A program made the translations under genes and the position numbers. A stretch of DNA of 10,650 nucleotides from Chthoniobacteraceae bacterium. GTDB lineage: Bacteria > Verrucomicrobiota > Verrucomicrobiia > Chthoniobacterales > Chthoniobacteraceae. Positions 6,206 through 10,650 of this stretch are shown here, in pieces (the stretch's first letter is position 1; each line of letters starts with the position of its first letter). Location: positions 1-10,650 of the forward strand of contig CANJYI010000054.1 of the NCBI GenBank assembly GCA_947478975.1. Reading direction: 5' to 3'. Under the pieces are notes generated by a model, which worked only from the letters and a program-made list of their open reading frames with translations, ran no database searches and was not told where the DNA came from.

Positions 6206-7624
6206 ATGCACCTAAACTCCCCTTTCCCACACAACCGGAGGACCTTCCTCGGCAAGACCGCCCAAGGCCTGGGGGCGCTTGCGCTCGGATCTTTGCTGGA
6301 GCCGCAGATCGGGCAGGCGGCCGCCCTCAAGGGCATGTTGGGCTCCCTGCCGCTACCGCAGAAGGTCAAGCGGGTCATCTGGCTTTCAATGGCGGGGGGC
6401 CCGTCGCACCTGGAAACCTTTGACCCCAAACCCAAGCTGGCGGAAATGCATGGGGAGGCCATGCCGGAAAGCATGACCAAGGGCCAGCAGTTGGCGCAGC
6501 TTCAGGGCCAGAAGTTGCTTTGCTTCGCACCGCAGCATCCGTTTGCAAAGTTCGGCAAAAGCCAGACCGAGATTTGCGCCCTTTTTCCCCACATCGGCTC
6601 TGTTCTGGACGATATCTGCCTTGTGCGTTCGATGACAACCGACGCCATCAATCACGATCCGGCCCACATGTTCATGAACACCGGGTCCCAGATTGCCGGG
6701 AGGCCCAGCATGGGCTCCTGGGTGACCTACGGACTGGGGAGCGAGGCGGTGGACCTCCCCGGATTTGTAGTGCTCACCTCCCTGGGAAAGGGAGGGCAGA
6801 ACCAACCGATTGCCGCGCGCCAATGGAGCAGCGGCTTTTTGCCAAGCCGCTACCAAGGGGTACAGCTGCGCGGGAAAGGAGATCCCGTGCTTTATCTAAC
6901 GAACCCGAACGGGGTCAGCCGTGAACAGCAAGGCGGGGACGTGGCGGCCATCAGCTCTCTCAATCGGCAGCACGCAGCGCTGGTGGATGACCCGGAAATC
7001 GCCACCCGCATCGCTCAATACGAGATGGCCTTTCAAATGCAGGCGAGTGTGCCGGAGTTGATGGATCTCAAAGGCGAAGGCGCCCAGACGCTGGAGCTTT
7101 ACGGGTGCCAACCAGGCGACGGCTCCTTTGCCTCAAACTGCCTCCTCGCCCGCCGGTTGGCGGAGCGCGGGGTGCGTTTTATTCAACTCTATCACAAGGA
7201 CTGGGATCACCACGGCGGCCTTAAGGACGGAATCGCCTTCAAGGCGCAGGAGATCGACCGCGCCTGCATGGCCCTAATCACCGACCTCAAGCAGCGCGGC
7301 ATGCTGGAAAGCACACTGATTGTCTGGGCCGGTGAATTCGGGCGCACTCCGATGTCCCAGGGCGGAAGCGGCCGGGACCACCACAACAAGGCGATGTCAG
7401 TTTGGCTGGCCGGCGGGGGGGTCAAGGGCGGCATCGTGCACGGAGCCACAGACGAGTTGGGCTATGCCGCCGTGGACAAAGTGACGACCGTCCACGACCT
7501 CCACGCGACGATGCTCCACCAACTGGGAATCCAACACGACGCCTTCACCATCAAGTTTCAAGGTCTGGATGCGAAACTGTCAGGTGTCGAGGGAGCGAAC
7601 GTGATCAAAGAGATTCTGACTTAA
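6206..7624 (+). CDS. DUF1501 protein with Tat signal
   Basis: A 472-residue DUF1501 protein, a family with an alkaline phosphatase/sulfatase-like fold usually encoded next to DUF1549/DUF1553 proteins. The N-terminus has a twin-arginine motif (RRTFLGK, 11-17), a hydrophobic stretch to about 31 and an AAA region near 38-40, so a folded, probably metal-bound protein should be exported by Tat. Family motifs are LSMAGGPSHLETFDPKP (60-76), INHDPAHMFMNTG (148-160), KDWDHHGG (331-338), WAGEFGRTP (374-382) and GRDHHNKAMSVWLAGGG (389-405). The His/Asp clusters are probable metal ligands. The catalytic activity and substrate are not established. The ATG at 6206 is chosen because it puts the Tat motif at the right distance. 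An in-frame ATG at 6113 would overlap the preceding gene and bury the signal. No sulfatase gene, a frequent neighbour of such pairs, is in the window. Confidence 0.92.
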   Translation: MHLNSPFPHNRRTFLGKTAQGLGALALGSLLEPQIGQAAALKGMLGSLPLPQKVKRVIWLSMAGGPSHLETFDPKPKLAEMHGEAMPESMTKGQQLAQLQGQKLLCFAPQHPFAKFGKSQTEICALFPHIGSVLDDICLVRSMTTDAINHDPAHMFMNTGSQIAGRPSMGSWVTYGLGSEAVDLPGFVVLTSLGKGGQNQPIAARQWSSGFLPSRYQGVQLRGKGDPVLYLTNPNGVSREQQGGDVAAISSLNRQHAALVDDPEIATRIAQYEMAFQMQASVPELMDLKGEGAQTLELYGCQPGDGSFASNCLLARRLAERGVRFIQLYHKDWDHHGGLKDGIAFKAQEIDRACMALITDLKQRGMLESTLIVWAGEFGRTPMSQGGSGRDHHNKAMSVWLAGGGVKGGIVHGATDELGYAAVDKVTTVHDLHATMLHQLGIQHDAFTIKFQGLDAKLSGVEGANVIKEILT

Positions 7625-7893
7625 GAGTCGGCCAACGACCGGGAGCGCCGCAGAGACGACCACACGCCAGGCAGCTGTTTTTCGGCCGAAGCCATCCTAA
7701 ACAACGCCCACAACCCTCTTATTTAGAAATGCATCCGCAGATGTCCCAGATTTAACAGATGAGAGGAGACCGTCAGGAACATCTGTGATCTCCGTTTCAT
7801 CTGCGGATCGCGCCTCGTTCCCATGAGGAGTCAGCGGGAAGTTGCCCTCCGTGAACACGGCCGAGAAGGGCCGCCGCCCCAGGCGGAAGGCTC
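7625..7893. other. convergent intergenic region without a gene
   Basis: This stretch separates the plus-strand DUF1501 gene from the minus-strand ECF operon, so both transcripts should end here. It contains a perfect palindrome TTCGGCCGAA (7681-7690) preceded by a T-run, the CAGAT/ATCTG repeat described separately, and GC-rich dyads such as CCGCC/GGCGG near 7871-7886. None is followed by a clear T-tract in the right orientation, so I call no terminator. Confidence 0.5.
7733..7808. repeat. phased CAGAT/ATCTG inverted repeat
   Basis: The outer arms ATCCGCAGATG (7733-7743) and CATCTGCGGAT (7798-7808) are perfect 11-bp complements. Nested inside, ACAGATG (7755-7761) pairs with CATCTGT (7780-7786). 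In the left arm CAGAT recurs at 7738, 7747 and 7756, exactly every 9 bases; ATCTG/ATCTC recurs at 7781, 7788 and 7799 in the right arm. The GCAGATG/CATCTGCGG wording resembles a degenerate intergenic repeat I recall from several bacterial phyla, but that resemblance is from memory. Confidence 0.7.
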
Positions 7894-8250
7894 CTATTTT
7901 TCAAAACTGACCTGCTGGGCTTCCACCCTCTGACGGAGGGGGTCCTCAGTTTTCATTGCCTTGTCTTGCTTGGCCATTGCAGCGCCGCCAGCAACGGGCT
8001 TGAGCAGCGCAATGACACCAAGGCAAAGCCCCACCAGCGCGGCAAGGCCGAGCGCGTAACGAGGAGTACTCAGGCTGTGTTCGCTTAAAAAAGTGGCGAC
8101 CCGGTCGGATGCGATCCGCCAGACCGACTGGTGCAACAGTTCTGTCCGCTGCCGGTGGTGGAGTTGCTGGAGCAGCTGCTCCGTGTAACCCTCGGGCATT
8201 TCTGTTTTTCCTCTCTCCCTTAATAGAAACCGGATCTGTTCTGGACTCAT
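7894..8250 (-). CDS. single-pass membrane protein, probable anti-sigma factor
   Basis: A 118-residue protein of no family I can name with certainty. Residues 1-64 are polar and helical (RERGKTEMPEGYTEQLLQQL, then HHRQRTELLHQSVWRIASDR). A single hydrophobic helix covers about 65-85, and a short charged tail (86-118) would face outside. Its ATG overlaps the stop of the ECF sigma gene as ATGA, the classic arrangement for an ECF sigma factor and its anti-sigma factor, and the topology fits: a cytoplasmic sigma-binding part, one membrane helix and an external sensor. No zinc-binding HxxxCxxC (ZAS) motif is present and the external part is very small, so the sensing mode is unclear and the function rests mainly on context. 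Translation is probably coupled to the sigma gene. Confidence 0.75.
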   Translation of the reverse strand: MSPEQIRFLLRERGKTEMPEGYTEQLLQQLHHRQRTELLHQSVWRIASDRVATFLSEHSLSTPRYALGLAALVGLCLGVIALLKPVAGGAAMAKQDKAMKTEDPLRQRVEAQQVSFEK

Positions 8251-8870
8251 ACGACAGCGCCCTCCATGTGCAAGTCACTCAAAAAACCCTGCAATTGCCG
8301 GTGTGCGTAAAAAAGCCTGGAGCGCACCGTGCCTTCTGAAACCCCCAGGATTTTGCCGATCTCGGCATGCGCCATTCCTTGGACATCGAACATGGTGACC
8401 ACCGCCCTGTGTTCGGCGGAAAGCCTGCCAAGGGCATCGGTGAGACGCCCTTGGAGCTCTGCGATGCCGGCCTCTGTTCGAGGCGTGTGAGGGCTCACCA
8501 ACATGCTTTCCAAAGCGTCCGAAGCGCCGCCCTCCTCCACACTCGCGTCCAGACTGACTGTCTGCCTCCGACTCCGACGCTTGAGAAAATTGATGGTCAT
8601 GTTCACCGCGATCGAATGGATCCAAGTCGTGAAGCGCGAGGCTCCCCGGAAGCCAGCCAACGAACGAAACACCTTTGTCCACACATCCTGTAGGAGGTCG
8701 TTTGTGTCCTCGTGATTGCCCGTCATGTGGTAGACCAACCCATACAGTCTTGCCGTGTGCCGCCCCACCAATTGGTCGAACGCCGCGGCATCCCCTTTCT
8801 GAGCGCGGGCCACCAGCCGCTCGTCCTCGGCGTGTCCACCTCCTTCAATCTGCGTCGCGTCCTCTCGCAT
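8247..8870 (-). CDS. ECF-type RNA polymerase sigma factor
   Basis: A 207-residue extracytoplasmic-function sigma factor with only regions 2 and 4. Region 2 (about 17-100): DERLVARAQKGDAAAFDQLV, HTARLYGLVYHMTGNHEDTN, DLLQDVWTKVFRSLAGFRG and TTWIHSIAVNMTINFLKRR, the last two covering -10 recognition. A linker of about 35 residues follows. Region 4 (about 137-198): LGRLSAEHRAVVTMFDVQGMAHAEIG, then the helix-turn-helix ILGVSEGTVRSRLFYAHRQL. The start is uncertain. The ATG at 8870 gives the usual ECF length; the frame stays open to an ATG at 9155, which would add 95 residues with no recognisable domain and less biased third positions. Neither ATG has a strong Shine-Dalgarno. The gene overlaps the probable anti-sigma gene by 4 bases and is divergent from rph. 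ECF factors of this type often activate their own operon. Confidence 0.88.
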   Translation of the reverse strand: MREDATQIEGGGHAEDERLVARAQKGDAAAFDQLVGRHTARLYGLVYHMTGNHEDTNDLLQDVWTKVFRSLAGFRGASRFTTWIHSIAVNMTINFLKRRSRRQTVSLDASVEEGGASDALESMLVSPHTPRTEAGIAELQGRLTDALGRLSAEHRAVVTMFDVQGMAHAEIGKILGVSEGTVRSRLFYAHRQLQGFLSDLHMEGAVV

Positions 8871-9154
8871 GAGCTTGTCATCCGAACTAGCAGGCTTCCC
8901 GCCGGACGAAAGGCGCGAATGCGAAATCCCCCCTTCTTTTGAGTCCGCCCCTGCTCCCTGCCACGGCGCAACGACCGGAGGCAAATCTCGAACGTCCGAA
9001 AACTCCCCCTCGTGAAGAGGCGCCGTCGAAGCGGAGGCCTCACGTTTAAACAAACCGCCAGAGCCTTCCAGCTTCCCTAGGAGAAGGCTCCTCAGTGGCG
9101 CTGGAAAGGGTAAGATGAACGTTCTCAAAAATGGGGAAGCTGTGGCCTCGCTCA

Positions 9155-9179
9155 TGGTGTGACGTAAACTCTGACACCA
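9155..9179. promoter_or_regulatory. TGGTGT/ACACCA dyad upstream of the ECF operon
   Basis: TGGTGT (9155-9160) and ACACCA (9174-9179) form a 6-bp inverted repeat with a 13-base spacer, in the divergent region between the ECF sigma gene and rph. It abuts the upstream alternative sigma start. It could be a regulator binding site, but arms this short may occur by chance. Confidence 0.2.
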
Positions 9180-9300
9180 CCGGAGCCCTTACGTTCAAAA
9201 ACACAGCCCCTCTGCTTTTAGTGCGTTTCCAGCCGAATCCCCCCCAGGCGCGCATTCCAATGTTGCGCTCCCCTCGCCCGCCCCCCGAACATTGCCCCTT

Positions 9301-10026
9301 ATGAACCGCCTAGACGGCCGCCTTGCCGACCAAATTCGCCCCCTCTCTTTTTCCCTCGGAATCGCCCCCCATGCCTCGGGCTCCGTCCTAGTCGCCACCG
9401 GCAACACGCGGGTGATCTGCACCGCGATGGTGGAGGAGTCGGTCCCCCGCTGGATGAAGGAACAAAATGTGATCGGGGGCTGGCTCACCGCCGAGTATTC
9501 GATGCTTCCCTACTCCACGCTCCAGCGCAAAGCGAGGGACTCCTCGAAGGGCAAGGTCGACGGGCGCAGTGTCGAGATCCAGCGCCTTATCGGCCGCTCC
9601 CTGCGGGCCGTGGTTGATCTGGAACTGCTCGGCTCGCGCACTTTGTGGGTAGACTGCGACGTTCTTCAAGCCGACGGAGGCACCCGCACCGCGGCCATCA
9701 CAGGCGCCTGTGTCGCCGCCTACCTTGCCTGCCGGAAGCTGCTCGAAGACAGGAAGGTTGCCCGCCTGCCCATCAAACAGCTTGTGGGCGCCGTCAGCGC
9801 CGGCGTCGTTGGAGGCGCTCCCCTTCTCGACCTCAACTACCCGGAAGACCGCGACGCCGCCGTCGACATGAATTTGGTCATGACCGAGGCCGGACAGTAC
9901 GTCGAGGTCCAGAGTTCCGGCGAGGAAGCTGTTTTCACTCCGGAGGAACTTTCCTCCCTTCTCGAACTGGGCCGCAAGGGCATCCAGCAGATCATCGCCG
10001 CCCAGCGCGCCGTACTAGGAATCTAA
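9301..10026 (+). CDS. rph: ribonuclease PH
   Basis: A 241-residue RNase PH, the phosphate-dependent 3'-to-5' exoribonuclease that trims tRNA precursors; family members are about 235-260 residues and form hexameric rings. Nearly every family block is present: RLDGRLADQIRPLSF (3-17), ASGSVLVATGNTRVICTA (25-42), GGWLTAEYSMLP (59-70), GRSVEIQRLIGRSLRAVVDL (88-107), VDCDVLQADGGTRTAAITGA (117-136, including the phosphate-binding GTRT) and LLDLNYPEDRDAAVDMN (175-191), where D177, D183 and D189 are the likely active-site acids. The protein ends soon after the final helix, as usual. ATG 9301 puts MNRLDGR at the normal N-terminus; an in-frame TTG at 9292 is unlikely. The upstream 40 bases are pyrimidine-rich with no Shine-Dalgarno. 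hisS starts 23 bases after the stop, so the two are probably co-transcribed. Confidence 0.97.
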   Translation: MNRLDGRLADQIRPLSFSLGIAPHASGSVLVATGNTRVICTAMVEESVPRWMKEQNVIGGWLTAEYSMLPYSTLQRKARDSSKGKVDGRSVEIQRLIGRSLRAVVDLELLGSRTLWVDCDVLQADGGTRTAAITGACVAAYLACRKLLEDRKVARLPIKQLVGAVSAGVVGGAPLLDLNYPEDRDAAVDMNLVMTEAGQYVEVQSSGEEAVFTPEELSSLLELGRKGIQQIIAAQRAVLGI

Positions 10027-10049
10027 CCCGTCCACCCTTCCTTCTTTCG

Positions 10050-10650
10050 ATGCAGCTCCTGCCCGGCTTTCGCGACTTTTATCCGGAGGATTGTGCCCGC
10101 CGGAATTACATCCTTTCAGTTTGGCGCGAGGTCGCCTCACGCTACGGCTTTGTCGAGTACGATGGCCCCGTTCTCGAGCCCATCGATCTCTACCGAAAAA
10201 AGAGCGGCGGTGAACTGGTCGGACAACTCTTTGACTTTGTCGACAAGGGCGAACGGCACGTCGCCCTGCGTCCCGAAATGACCCCCACACTCGCCCGCAT
10301 GGTGGCCACGCGGGAGCGGGACTACAAAAAGCCCCTAAAGTGGTTTTGTGCGCCCTCCTTTTTTCGTTACGAAAAACAACAGCGGGGCAGACTCCGCGAA
10401 TTCCTACAGCTCAACTGCGACATTTTAGGGGATGCGACCCCCGCGGCCGACGCCGAACTGCTCGCCCTGCTCATCGACATCCTCCGAGGCTTTGGCCTGG
10501 GGCCGGACGACTTTGTGGTCCGCCTTAGCGACCGTGACGCGTGGATGCAGTTCGCCAGCGGACGGGGAGTGGAGGAAGCCCGTTTGCTCGATTTTCTGGG
10601 CGTGGTCGACAAGCTGGAACGGGCTCCGGAAGCCGAAAGCAGGCGAAAGC
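10050..10650 (+). CDS. hisS: histidyl-tRNA synthetase, 5' part (cut by window end)
   Basis: The first 200 residues of a class II aminoacyl-tRNA synthetase charging tRNA-His; the frame is open to the window edge. The N-terminus MQLLPGFRDFYPED is the family opening. Motif 1 and following strands cover about 18-48 (VASRYGFVEYDGPVLEPIDLY). LRPEMTPTLARMVA (73-86) and FFRYEKQQRGRLREFLQLN (104-122, motif 2 with the ATP-contacting arginine) are clear. LRPEMTP plus KWFCAPSFFRYE is closer to the cyanobacterial/plastid-like wording than to the E. coli LRPEGT form. The HisRS-specific C-terminal motifs and anticodon-binding domain lie outside the window, so the paralogue HisZ is not fully excluded. ATG 10050 is 23 bases after rph with a pyrimidine-rich leader and no Shine-Dalgarno. 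Confidence 0.92.
   Translation, partial: MQLLPGFRDFYPEDCARRNYILSVWREVASRYGFVEYDGPVLEPIDLYRKKSGGELVGQLFDFVDKGERHVALRPEMTPTLARMVATRERDYKKPLKWFCAPSFFRYEKQQRGRLREFLQLNCDILGDATPAADAELLALLIDILRGFGLGPDDFVVRLSDRDAWMQFASGRGVEEARLLDFLGVVDKLERAPEAESRRK

Noticed and set aside
7681..7690. TTCGGCCGAA palindrome as a rho-independent terminator for the DUF1501 gene
   Set aside because: The T-run precedes rather than follows the palindrome on the plus strand and the stem has no loop; too weak to call.
7860..7893. GC-rich dyad as terminator of the minus-strand ECF operon
   Set aside because: Short CCGCC/GGCGG stems are present but no T-tract follows on the minus strand.

Overview
The window is GC-rich bacterial chromosome. 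It most likely comes from the Planctomycetes-Verrucomicrobia-Chlamydiae group, and Verrucomicrobiota (Opitutae-like) is my best guess. The main evidence is the adjacent pair of a haem-binding DUF1549/DUF1553 protein and a Tat-exported DUF1501 protein, which is a hallmark of that group. A DUF-poor ECF sigma factor/single-pass membrane partner pair and several start codons preceded by pyrimidine-rich leaders without a Shine-Dalgarno sequence agree with it. No phylum-defining marker such as rRNA is present, so the assignment is an inference.

Layout. Positions 1-315 are C-rich, low-complexity, tandem-repeat DNA with no convincing gene. On the minus strand, 316-998 holds a short ORF resembling the N-terminal half of a ribosome hibernation factor (HPF/RaiA), followed with a 4-base overlap by a 3D-domain lipoprotein gene. 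An AT-rich, promoter-like island (about 1069-1110) and a polypyrimidine tandem repeat (1200-1248) separate these from a plus-strand run: an RpoD-like sigma factor (1316-2275), an M50 site-2-type metalloprotease with C-terminal CBS-like region (2391-3503), the DUF1549/DUF1553 cytochrome-like protein (3592-6135) and the DUF1501 protein (6206-7624). A 12-bp inverted repeat lies between the sigma factor and protease genes. Positions 7625-7893 are a convergent intergenic region with a phased CAGAT/ATCTG repeat. The minus strand then carries an ECF sigma factor and, overlapping it by ATGA, a small membrane protein that is probably its anti-sigma factor (8250-7894; sigma 8870-8247). The plus strand resumes with rph (RNase PH, 9301-10026) and the 5' part of hisS (histidyl-tRNA synthetase, from 10050 to the window end).

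How the genes may work together. The DUF1549/DUF1501 pair is probably an exported two-protein system, with DUF1549 carrying two CxxCH haem sites. The ECF sigma/membrane protein pair looks like a signal-responsive switch. The site-2 protease sits between a sigma factor and the exported proteins, so regulated intramembrane proteolysis is possible but unproven. rph and hisS are housekeeping RNA genes. No CRISPR array, transposase, rRNA or tRNA was seen. I found no clear undescribed multi-gene system. The most unusual items are the half-length HPF-like ORF and the intergenic repeats.
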